Positions 32,892 through 41,686 of a stretch of 41,686 nt of DNA are shown here, one piece after another. This stretch comes from Actinomycetes bacterium (GTDB taxonomy: Bacteria > Actinomycetota > Acidimicrobiia > Acidimicrobiales > RAAP-2), in assembly GCA_021828055.1 (NCBI GenBank), contig JAKATH010000012.1, positions 1 to 41,686 on the forward strand, written 5' to 3'. The notes beneath the pieces are model-generated. The model did not search any database. It was not told the origin of the DNA and saw nothing but the letters and a program-made list of their open reading frames with translations. Every line of letters starts with the position of its first letter. Position 1 is the first letter of the stretch. The position numbers were made by a program, and so were the translations under genes.

Positions 32892-32949
32892 CTTACTTGG
32901 CATTCAGTAAGTTACCTACTTGTCGCCCGGCAAGTCAAGTGGCTATACT
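32892..32949. promoter_or_regulatory. Divergent tetR/MMPL promoters with two inverted-repeat operators
   Basis: For the TetR gene, TATACT (32944-32949) lies 8 bases before the ATG at 32958, with a TTGTCG -35 (32920-32925) 18 bases upstream. For the MMPL gene, the minus strand has TTGACT (32938-32933), a 17-base spacer and GTAACT (32915-32910). Two dyads cover these elements: CTTACT-8-AGTAAG (32892-32911) and ACTTG-8-CAAGT (32918-32935). The layout is typical of a TetR repressor controlling itself and its divergent neighbour. Confidence 0.7.
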
Positions 32950-32957
32950 GCGGGCGA

Positions 32958-35380
<2,423 letters not shown>

Positions 35381-35390
35381 CCGGGGTCCT

Positions 35391-35527
35391 CTCCCCGCGG
35401 GCGTCCTCGCGGCCTGCGACCTCCCCGCGGACGTCAGACAGGCGGGATCGGCCTCCCCGCGGGCGTCCTCGCGGCCTGCGACCTCCCCGCGGACGTCAGG
35501 CAGGCTGGCTCGGCCTCCCCGCGGGCC
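35391..35527. repeat. 62-base tandem repeat at the end of the MscS gene
   Basis: Two full 62-base units (35391-35452 and 35453-35514) differ at about three positions, and a third partial unit starts at 35515. Each begins CTCCCCGCGGGCG and contains two CCCCGCGG palindromes. The stop codon of the minus-strand MscS-like gene (35496-35498) falls inside the second unit. The array fills the gap between two convergent genes. Confidence 0.9.
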
Positions 35528-36293
35528 CCGTGCCTGCGGGGGATGTCTCGTTCTCGTTCGTGCCGTCTCGGGACGCACGGCCGCCCTGGGTCGCAGACGC
35601 GGGGGGAGGTGTCGGGGCGGCCGGCGGCGTGGCGGCCCGTGCCGGAGGCGGCACAGGGGCGGACGGCTGGGGGAGGGGCGTGAGAGGTGTGCGGAGGACG
35701 CCTGCGGCGAGCATCGCGGAGTTCGGGATCTTCCAATCGCCCTCCTCCGTCCGGAGGGTCACGTAGGTCAGGGTCATCTCCCGGACTCGCGCGTCGAAGA
35801 TCCCGCCGAGCGATCCGGAGCGGATGCGAACGAGATCGCCGACGCGAAACGGCCTGGCGAGGACGAGGATCATGCCGGCGAAGACGTTGCCGAGGCTCTG
35901 CTGGGCCGCGATCCCGAGCACGATCCCAGCGAGGCCGGCACCGACGAGGAGGCGGTCGACGGGCACTTTCAGCTCGGCGAGCACGGCGAAGATCACGATC
36001 AGGTAGCCGACCCCGGCAGAGAGGATCCGGACCGCACCGCCCGCCGTCGGCATCGACGTCGACGACACGTGGTGGGCCAAGAGCTTCGAGATCCGGGTGA
36101 CCGCCACCGCTCCGAAGACCAGCAGAACTGCCGCGCTGATCCAGGCGATCAGGCGCGGGTCCACGTTCTTTGTCGTCCTTGTCGAGACGTGGCCGAACGC
36201 CGATCCCGCGATGAGCGCGGCGAGCGCGACGAGCCCGCAGAGCACGCCGATGAACCAGGCCCGCCACGTGGCGCGGCTCGTCGCGTTAGCCAT
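35496..36293 (-). CDS. Mechanosensitive ion channel, MscS family
   Basis: This is a small MscS-type channel of 265 residues. Two N-terminal membrane segments (about 10-30 and 50-70) are followed by one near 90-110. The pore-lining TM3 is GAGLAGIVLGIAAQQSLGNV, after which comes the MscS beta domain (PFRVGDLVRI, then VREMTLTYVTLRTEEGDWKIPNS). The C-terminal region after about 205 is Pro/Ala-rich rather than the usual alpha/beta cage, and it ends in repeat DNA. The ATG at 36293 was chosen because GGAGG stands 5 bases upstream. A GTG at 36305 is the alternative. It should open under membrane tension to release solutes. Confidence 0.9.
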   Translation of the reverse strand: MANATSRATWRAWFIGVLCGLVALAALIAGSAFGHVSTRTTKNVDPRLIAWISAAVLLVFGAVAVTRISKLLAHHVSSTSMPTAGGAVRILSAGVGYLIVIFAVLAELKVPVDRLLVGAGLAGIVLGIAAQQSLGNVFAGMILVLARPFRVGDLVRIRSGSLGGIFDARVREMTLTYVTLRTEEGDWKIPNSAMLAAGVLRTPLTPLPQPSAPVPPPARAATPPAAPTPPPASATQGGRASRDGTNENETSPAGTGPAGRPSQPA

Positions 36294-36973
36294 CACGACC
36301 TCCACTGCGTCGCCGGCCCGGTCGGGACCCGCCGGCAGGCGCGCGGCTCACGCGGGGAGCCCACTCCCGGTGGAGGAACCCCAGCGGAGGGGTCGCTAGG
36401 CGCGCGGCTCACGCGAGGAGCCCACCCTCGTGTGAGGTGGCCACCCGTCTCCGTCCGTGTGCCGCCTCCGGCACGTGCGTCCTCGTCACCCGTCCGCACC
36501 TCGCTCCGGTCGAGGGTAGTCGCCGTCGCGAGCACCGTGCCGGTGGGTGGGGAGGCTCGACGGCAGCACGGCACGACCGCGCGCCGGCACGTCGTCGGTG
36601 CTGGCGGCCACGGGAGCTTGGGAACGTCCGCATGCGCACCCCAGGGTCTTCGCGGAGCCGCAGGATGGCCCCTCCTACCGTTCCCGCCGGCGGCCCACGG
36701 TCCCCGCCAGGATGAGGGCGAGCCAGAAGCGCCATCCGTCGTGGGCCGACCGTTCGACACCAAAGTGTGAGACCGCTTCGTCGCCCCAATCCTCGGTGCC
36801 GAGCTTCCACGTGCACCCCCTCGGCTACGCCGAGCGCTCGCTACGATTGAACACGCCCTCGACGACGACGTGGTCCACGCACGCCTCCGACCCGGTGCAT
36901 GGTCGAGCGTTCTCATCGAGGTCCCAAAGTCGCGACGACTTGCCGATCCGGCGCCGGTCGGCCACAGTGAAGC
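36294..36973. other. Gene-poor stretch between the MscS gene and psuG
   Basis: There are 680 bases without a gene I can support. Several frames are open because of the high GC content, but none has recognisable motifs. A 28-base direct repeat, beginning AGGCGCGCGGCTCACGCG, occurs at 36337-36364 and 36398-36425 with one mismatch. No tRNA-like T-loop or cloverleaf was found by eye. A CACAGT box at 36963-36968, just before the GTG at 36974, is a weak candidate promoter for psuG. Confidence 0.6.
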
Positions 36974-37888
36974 GTGAGTGCAGCCGCGATGCGCGTGGCG
37001 GCAGACGTGACAGCGGCGTTGTCCACGGGCGTGCCGGTGGTCGCGCTCGAATCCACCCTCTTCGCGCACGGGCTGCCGCGGCCGAGAAACCTCGAGGTGG
37101 CGAGGGAGCTCGAAGCGCTTCTCCGCGAGTCTGGCGTGGTGCCTGCGACCGTCGGAGTCGTGGGGGGGACGCCCGTCGTGGGGCTGTCGGACGAGGAGAT
37201 CGAGCTCCTCGGCAGCGGAGAGGTGGCGAAGGCGTCCACCCGCGACATTCCGTGGGCGAGGGCGCGCGGAGTGCATGCAGCGACGACGGTCGCCGCGACC
37301 TGCTGGCTCGCGTACCGGGCGGGTGTGCGGATCTTCGCGACGGGCGGTCTTGGCGGCGTGCACCGGGGTGCGTCGGAGACCTTCGACGAGTCCCCCGACC
37401 TCCCGGCCCTGGCGCGGACCCCGGTCACTGTCGTCTGCGCGGGGGTGAAGTCCATCCTCGACGTCGGAGCGACGCTGGAGCGCCTCGAGACGCTGGGCGT
37501 CAGCGTCGCGGGCTACCGGACGGATCGCTTCCCCGGTTTCCTCGTCGCGGACTCGGGATTCCCGGTCACCTGGGTCCTCGACGGGCCCGACGAGGTGGTC
37601 GCCGCCATGAGGCTGCGCGACGAGCTCTCGATCCGCGCGGCTCTCGTGGTCGCCAGCCCGGTGCCCTCGGACCAGCAGCTCGATCCTGCGACCCACGATC
37701 GCCTGCTGGCCGAGGCGCTCGATGCCGCGGCGACGCAGGGGATCAGGGGCCAAGCGATCACCCCCTTCCTCCTCGACCACATGCAGCGCGGATCTGCAGG
37801 AGAGAGCCTCGAGGCGAACATCGCGGCAGTGCGCAACAACGTCCTCGTGGCGGCTGCCATCGCCCGCGCTGGCGCAGCGACGAAGTGA
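36974..37888 (+). CDS. psuG: Pseudouridine-5'-phosphate glycosidase
   Basis: PsuG reversibly cleaves pseudouridine 5'-phosphate to uracil and ribose 5-phosphate, splitting an unusual C-C glycosidic bond. The 304-residue product matches the family along its length: VALESTLFAHGLPRPRN near the N-terminus, VGVVGGTPVVGL, STRDIPWARARG, FATGGLGGVHRGA, CAGVKSILDVGATLE with the Schiff-base-type Lys, and a C-terminal ESLEANIAAVRNNVLVAAAIA. The GTG at 36974 is chosen. An ATG at 36989 is possible. Its stop overlaps the kinase start (GTGA). Confidence 0.95.
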   Translation: MSAAAMRVAADVTAALSTGVPVVALESTLFAHGLPRPRNLEVARELEALLRESGVVPATVGVVGGTPVVGLSDEEIELLGSGEVAKASTRDIPWARARGVHAATTVAATCWLAYRAGVRIFATGGLGGVHRGASETFDESPDLPALARTPVTVVCAGVKSILDVGATLERLETLGVSVAGYRTDRFPGFLVADSGFPVTWVLDGPDEVVAAMRLRDELSIRAALVVASPVPSDQQLDPATHDRLLAEALDAAATQGIRGQAITPFLLDHMQRGSAGESLEANIAAVRNNVLVAAAIARAGAATK

Positions 37889-38760
37889 GCGTGGTCGTGA
37901 TCGTGGGCGACGTGATGGACGACGTCGTCGTCCGCGCGCTCGGGCCGGTCGAGGTCGGGAGCGACACGGACAGCGAGATCCGGCGAAGTCCCGGTGGCTC
38001 GGGCGCCAACCAGGCGGCATGGCTCGCCAGCCGCGGCGTCCCCGTCCGCTTCTACGGGCGAGTCGGGGCATCCGACGTGGACGCGCATGCGGCGGCGCTC
38101 CGAGCCGCAGGAGTCGACGCTCGCCTGGGAGCCGATCCGGAGCTGCCGACGGGCAGCATCGTCGTGCTCGTGGACGCCGGTGGCGAGCGGAGCATGTTCA
38201 CCGACCGCGGGGCCAACCTGCGCCTCAGCGAGGCCGACCTGCCGCAGGACCTCGACGGAGTCGCCCACCTGCACGTCTCGGGCTATACCCTGTTCGAACC
38301 GCCGACCCGTCGGGCGGTCGTGGACCTCATCGCCGAGGCTCTCCGGCGCTGCGTGCAGGTGTCGACCGATCCCTCGTCGGTGAGCTACCTGCGCGAGATG
38401 GGACCCGAGCGCTTCCTCGCGCTCACCGCGGGAGCGGAGACGATCTTCCCGAACGCGCCGGAGGCCAGCCTCCTCACGGGCGTCGCGGAGGCCCACGAGG
38501 CAGCGCGAAGGCTCACGGCGCACTACCCGACGGCCGTTGTCAAGCTCGGAGCGAACGGCGCGCTCCTCGCGAGACGCGGGAGCCCGCCGCTGCACCTCCA
38601 CGCGTCTGCAAACCCGGTCGTGGACACGACGGGTGCAGGGGACGCATTCTTCGCGGGCTACCTCGCCGCGATGTGCAGCGGTGCCGGCCCCGACGAGGCG
38701 CTGCACGCGGCGATCGAGTCGGCGGCCGAGGCGATCGGCAGGATGGGAGGGCGGCCGTAG
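37885..38760 (+). CDS. psuK: PfkB-family carbohydrate kinase, probable pseudouridine kinase
   Basis: This 291-residue ribokinase-fold kinase has the N-terminal GGSGANQAAWLASRG (substrate-side GG motif) and the C-terminal PfkB signature DTTGAGDAFFAGYLAAM with the catalytic Asp. It overlaps psuG by GTGA, and this gene pair is the usual pseudouridine salvage arrangement. Phosphorylation of pseudouridine to its 5'-phosphate, the substrate of PsuG, is therefore the likely reaction. The specificity is inferred from context. No dedicated pseudouridine transporter gene lies beside it. Confidence 0.88.
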   Translation: MSVVVIVGDVMDDVVVRALGPVEVGSDTDSEIRRSPGGSGANQAAWLASRGVPVRFYGRVGASDVDAHAAALRAAGVDARLGADPELPTGSIVVLVDAGGERSMFTDRGANLRLSEADLPQDLDGVAHLHVSGYTLFEPPTRRAVVDLIAEALRRCVQVSTDPSSVSYLREMGPERFLALTAGAETIFPNAPEASLLTGVAEAHEAARRLTAHYPTAVVKLGANGALLARRGSPPLHLHASANPVVDTTGAGDAFFAGYLAAMCSGAGPDEALHAAIESAAEAIGRMGGRP

Positions 38761-39424
38761 CTGTCCGGACGAGGACGGCGACGGAGGCCGGGAGATATGC
38801 AGGGGGGAGGAGGCGTTGCGCGAGGAGGCAGCTCGGCGGAGCGCAACAGGATGGGGGCATGCACGCCGCAGCGCTGCGGATCACGCTTCGCGTCCGCGAG
38901 AGCGGCTCCGTCGAGGCGACGCGGTCGGTCGTGAGCTCTCACGTGGAGGTGGCGCGCCGCCTCGAGGAGGTGGGGGCGGGTTGGGGCGTCGGGGAAGCCG
39001 TTGCAGGCGAGAGAACGGCTTCCCGAATGTCAGGCTCGAGACCGGGTCGACAGCATCGAGATGGATACCTCCGCCGGACGAGCCTCCGGCCTCTCGACGA
39101 GGAGTGCCCCCCGGGGGTAAGGGGGCGCCTCGCCGAACTCGACCGGCCAGGATTTGGCCTCTCGATAAGACTGCACGCTACAGAGCGCGGCCGGAGGGGA
39201 ACAGGGACCAAGGTCCCCAGCCATCCGTCATCGTGTACCGCCTCCTGCAGCCCCTTTTCGATGGCCAGAAGAGCGCGACGTGCTGGTGGCCAGCTTCCTG
39301 TCACGGCCCCGGCCGCATCCAACGCGCTGGAGCCGGATGCAGTCGACGGCGGTGAAGGACCTGACGGACGACGCGACGTCCCGCGCCCCGAGAGGCCAGT
39401 CTTCCGCGGGACCGTATTGCGTGC
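38761..39424. other. Gene-poor stretch after psuK, with a possible decayed gene
   Basis: An ATG at 38860 opens a plus-strand frame to 39428. Its first 45 or so codons (MHAAALRITLRVRESGS...) have strongly GC-rich third positions and look coding. After about 39000 the codon character is lost and AGA, ATA and GTA codons appear. It could be a gene fragment with a degraded 3' part, or chance. No other gene, RNA or terminator is visible. Confidence 0.4.
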
Positions 39425-39455
39425 TTGACTTGAAGTTCACTTGAAGTTGTACAGT
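39425..39455 (+). promoter_or_regulatory. MerR-type promoter with 19-base spacer and 18-base dyad
   Basis: TTGACT (-35, 39425-39430) and TACAGT (-10, 39450-39455) are separated by 19 bases, the over-long spacer typical of promoters activated by MerR-family regulators. Between them lies CTTGAAGTTCACTTGAAG (39429-39446). This fits the dyad CTTnAAGTnnACTTnAAG, with only the central pair and one symmetric position breaking symmetry. It also reads as a 10-base direct repeat, ACTTGAAGTT, at 11-base spacing. No merR gene is visible in the window. Confidence 0.72.
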
Positions 39456-39510
39456 GCGCTCCGGGACGGGAGAGCGGTACGAAGCGGCCGAGGAGAGGGA
39501 GGGGGAAGGT

Positions 39511-41364
39511 GTGCGTGTGGACGCCGGCAGCGTCGAGGACCTGAAGGCGGCGGGGTACGTGACGACGAAGGTCGGGTCCCGGCCCGTCTGCGTGTTCTGG
39601 CACGAGGGACGGGCGTACGGGATCGAGGATCGGTGCCCTCATCTGGGTTTCCCGCTGCACCGCGGCACCGTGGAGAACGGCCTCGTCACGTGCCATTGGC
39701 ACCATGCCCGGTTCGACCTGTGCTCCGGGTCGACGCTCGATCCCTTCGCCGATGACGCCCGCGCCTTCGAGGTCGAGATCGTCGATGATCGAGTCGTCCT
39801 CGTCGACGATGAATGCCCGTTCGACCGCGACCGCGCGCTCAGACGGCTCGACGAGGGGCTCGAGCGGGGTCTCACGCTCGTGCTCTCCAAGGCGGTGCTC
39901 GCGCTGCTCTCGAAGGGCGTCGCGGCGTCGGAGATCGTCTACGCGGGTAGCCGCTTCGGATGCCGGTTCCGGGCCCAGGGGTTCGGCCCGGGTCTCGCCG
40001 TGCTGTGCGCGATGGCGAACGTGCTCGAGCGGCTGGCTCCCGACGACCGCCCCCTCGCGTTGGTGCACGGGCTGCGGTTCCTCTCCGAGGACACGCGCGG
40101 GCGGGCGCCGATGTTCCGTCTGCCCGCGCTGAGCGACAGCGACATGCCGCTCGAGCGGCTCACCTCGTGGTACCGGAGGTTCATCGACACGCGCGCCGGC
40201 GACGCGGCGGAGCGGACGCTGGCCACGGCCGTCGCCGGGGGCCTTCCGACCAGCGCGCTCTGCGAGCTGATGGGTGCCGCGGTGACGGACCATGTCTTCC
40301 TCGACGAGGGCCACATCCTCGACTTCACGAACAAGGCGTTCGAGCTCGTGGACCACCTGACCCCGATCGACGCAAACGCGGCTGCGCTCGTCCTGCACAC
40401 GCTCGTCCACGAGACCGCCGCAGCGACGCGCCACGAGGAGGAAGGAGCGTGGCGGCATCCCGACGACCTCGCCGGCCTCGCGCTGTCCGCGGCCGACCGG
40501 CTCCCAGAGGAGCTCGCAGCGTGCGACTGGGCCGCGCAGGGCGGCTCCCGATCAGCGAAGTTCGAGGAAGCGGGCGCGGTCGGCGCCCTCGGGTGGGAGA
40601 TCCTCGGCGAAGACCCAGGCTCCGTCGTCGAGGCCATCTTCCAGGCGATCCGGCGCGGCGCGTCGGCCGAGCAGCTCGGTCGAGCGGTAGCTCTCGCCGC
40701 CGCGCTGCGGGTGACCCGGTTCCACGTGCACAACGATCACAGCGACTGGAACGTCGTCCACCACGGCTTCACGAGCGCCAACGCGCTCCACCGGCTGCTC
40801 GTACGTGCCCCGTCCCCGCTGCTCCTACGCGGCGTCTTCCATCTCGCGCTGAAGGTGTTCCTCGATCGCTTCCTGAACGTGCCGGCGGCCCGGCCGCCGG
40901 GGGAGCTCGAAGGAGGAACCGGGCTGGAGGCGTTGCCCGCATGCTGGGACGTCGAAGGCCAGGTCGATCGGGCAGGTTCCATCGTCTACGGCCATCTCCG
41001 CAGCGGCGGGCGGCGGGAGGACGTCGTTGCGGCGCTCGGCTCGGCGTTGCTCAGGGAGGACGCTGGGTTCCACTGGTTCCAGATCTACGAGGCGTCGGTC
41101 CAGCAGGCGCTCGCATGGCCGGAGGGCTCCGAGGAGACGGCCCTGGTGCTCACCGGGGCAGCACGATTCCTGGCGGCGCACACTCCCACCCGGCGCGAGC
41201 TGTCACAGGTGGTGCGCATCGCCGGACGCCTCCGGAGGGGAGAGGCCCTGTACGCCGATGGAGACGTGGAGGAAGCAGAGGACGTGGACGTGGACGTGGA
41301 CGTGGACGTGGACGGGGACGTGGACGTCCCCTGGTCCCGCGTGGACGCGGGCACGGTGCCCTGA
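39511..41364 (+). CDS. Rieske 2Fe-2S protein with a large uncharacterised C-terminal domain
   Basis: The product is 617 residues. An N-terminal Rieske domain (about 1-100) has CPHLGFPLH (Cys42, His44) and CHWHHARFDL (Cys61, His64), the full set of 2Fe-2S ligands in the ferredoxin-type spacing. About 500 mostly helical residues follow, which I cannot assign. They are rich in histidine at conserved-looking places: LVLHTLVHETAAATRHEE near 300 and RFHVHNDHSDWNVVHHGF near 405. A metal- or flavin-free oxidoreductase domain is possible, and it vaguely recalls questin-oxidase-like proteins. It does not resemble the alpha subunit of ring-hydroxylating dioxygenases. The GTG at 39511 follows GAGGGAGGGGGAAGG. 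The C-terminus has an acidic Asp-Val repeat. Confidence 0.8.
   Translation: MRVDAGSVEDLKAAGYVTTKVGSRPVCVFWHEGRAYGIEDRCPHLGFPLHRGTVENGLVTCHWHHARFDLCSGSTLDPFADDARAFEVEIVDDRVVLVDDECPFDRDRALRRLDEGLERGLTLVLSKAVLALLSKGVAASEIVYAGSRFGCRFRAQGFGPGLAVLCAMANVLERLAPDDRPLALVHGLRFLSEDTRGRAPMFRLPALSDSDMPLERLTSWYRRFIDTRAGDAAERTLATAVAGGLPTSALCELMGAAVTDHVFLDEGHILDFTNKAFELVDHLTPIDANAAALVLHTLVHETAAATRHEEEGAWRHPDDLAGLALSAADRLPEELAACDWAAQGGSRSAKFEEAGAVGALGWEILGEDPGSVVEAIFQAIRRGASAEQLGRAVALAAALRVTRFHVHNDHSDWNVVHHGFTSANALHRLLVRAPSPLLLRGVFHLALKVFLDRFLNVPAARPPGELEGGTGLEALPACWDVEGQVDRAGSIVYGHLRSGGRREDVVAALGSALLREDAGFHWFQIYEASVQQALAWPEGSEETALVLTGAARFLAAHTPTRRELSQVVRIAGRLRRGEALYADGDVEEAEDVDVDVDVDVDGDVDVPWSRVDAGTVP
41281..41328. 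repeat. Hexanucleotide tract encoding an Asp-Val tail
   Basis: Eight GACGTG-like hexamers run head to tail, with one GACGGG and a final GACGTC. In frame they encode alternating Asp and Val near the end of the Rieske protein. The tract is probably variable in length between strains, because it is a pure in-frame microsatellite. Confidence 0.85.
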
Positions 41365-41560
41365 GCCCCGGACCTCGACGGCTGAACCGGCGCCGGGCGG
41401 AAGGCGTCCCGTCGCAAGGACTCCGACCCCGCTCGGCTTCCCGGCTCCGGCACGCATTCGCTTGTGGAGGTGGCGCCGTGGTGATCCGGTGCGCGCCTGG
41501 CGCGCCGGCCAAGGATGGATTGCGACGACGAGGCTCGTATCCTCCGCGAAGCAAGGTGCG

Positions 41561-41686
41561 TCAGAGGTGGCGCTGGTCCGAGCGCGAGCGTGCGTTGAAG
41601 TCGCGGATGAGGTCGTCCCACCTGTCGAGCAACGGTCGAATGCCGCGCCAGAACGAGAGGTCGCGGCGCCTCGAGAACTCCTCGAC
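41561..41686 (-). CDS. 3' end of an unidentified gene, cut by the window edge
   Basis: Reading the minus strand from the last base of the window gives 41 codons without a stop and then TGA at 41563-41561. Third positions are almost all G or C, and the peptide looks like a real helical, charged C-terminus (it includes [18 protein letters not shown] and ends RSDQRHL). No family can be assigned from this fragment. It converges on the Rieske gene. The 196 bases between them (41365-41560) hold no gene, only GC-rich inverted sequence near 41490-41510. Confidence 0.6.
   Translation of the reverse strand, partial: VEEFSRRRDLSFWRGIRPLLDRWDDLIRDFNARSRSDQRHL

Noticed and set aside
35391-35514. CRISPR-like array at the 62-base repeats
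   Set aside because: The units are contiguous with no unique spacers and overlap a coding region. They are an ordinary tandem repeat.
36409-36816. A 135-residue minus-strand frame in the region upstream of psuG
   Set aside because: It is Arg-rich with no motif, no ribosome-binding site and no promoter-like box, as expected from chance in GC-rich DNA.

Overview
The window is high-GC bacterial DNA, most likely from an actinobacterium (Actinomycetota). The evidence is a DUF3151 gene, actinobacterial-type UvrC and RapZ, many GTG starts, and several genes whose start codon lies 6-8 bases after a TANNNT -10 box (leaderless transcripts). Acidimicrobiia or a related deep lineage is plausible, but the sequence alone does not settle this.

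Region 1 (about 179-14858) is a catabolic cluster of two divergent operons. The minus-strand operon (8047 down to 179) encodes a thiamine-diphosphate enzyme, a Gfo/Idh/MocA dehydrogenase, and a CUT2 (ribose-type) ABC importer made of a permease, a substrate-binding protein and a fused ATPase-permease. The plus-strand operon (8219 up to 14858) encodes an aldehyde dehydrogenase, a cupin, a second aldehyde dehydrogenase, a TIM-barrel sugar isomerase/epimerase, an IclR regulator and a TcuA-like FAD dehydrogenase. A perfect palindrome, GTTGCGTATTACGCAAC, lies in the shared intergenic region and is the best candidate operator. Together the genes suggest uptake of a sugar- or polyol-like compound, oxidation, isomerisation, ThDP-dependent cleavage or decarboxylation, and aldehyde oxidation. 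The substrate cannot be named. This region is visibly less GC-rich than the DNA on either side and looks like an acquired cassette.

Region 2 (about 15120-24830) carries housekeeping genes: uvrA, a STAS-domain protein, nadA, uvrC, rapZ, an M50 site-2-type protease and a DUF3151 gene. The yvcK-whiA genes that normally follow uvrC-rapZ in actinobacteria are absent.

Region 3 (about 24830-36300) is mostly membrane proteins: two DHA2/EmrB-type MFS exporters, a zinc-ribbon protein, an orphan CoxL-type molybdenum hydroxylase large subunit, a leaderless 24-residue peptide ahead of a YihY/BrkB protein, an MMPL transporter divergent from a TetR-MFS operon, and an MscS channel. Short GC-rich tandem repeats are common at gene ends. 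Several encode collagen-like or Pro/Gly-rich tails.

Region 4 (about 36300-41686) holds a pseudouridine salvage pair (psuG-psuK), two gene-poor stretches, and a Rieske protein with a large uncharacterised C-terminal domain. That gene follows a MerR-type promoter (19-base spacer with an 18-base dyad). The 3' end of an unidentified minus-strand gene lies at the right edge.
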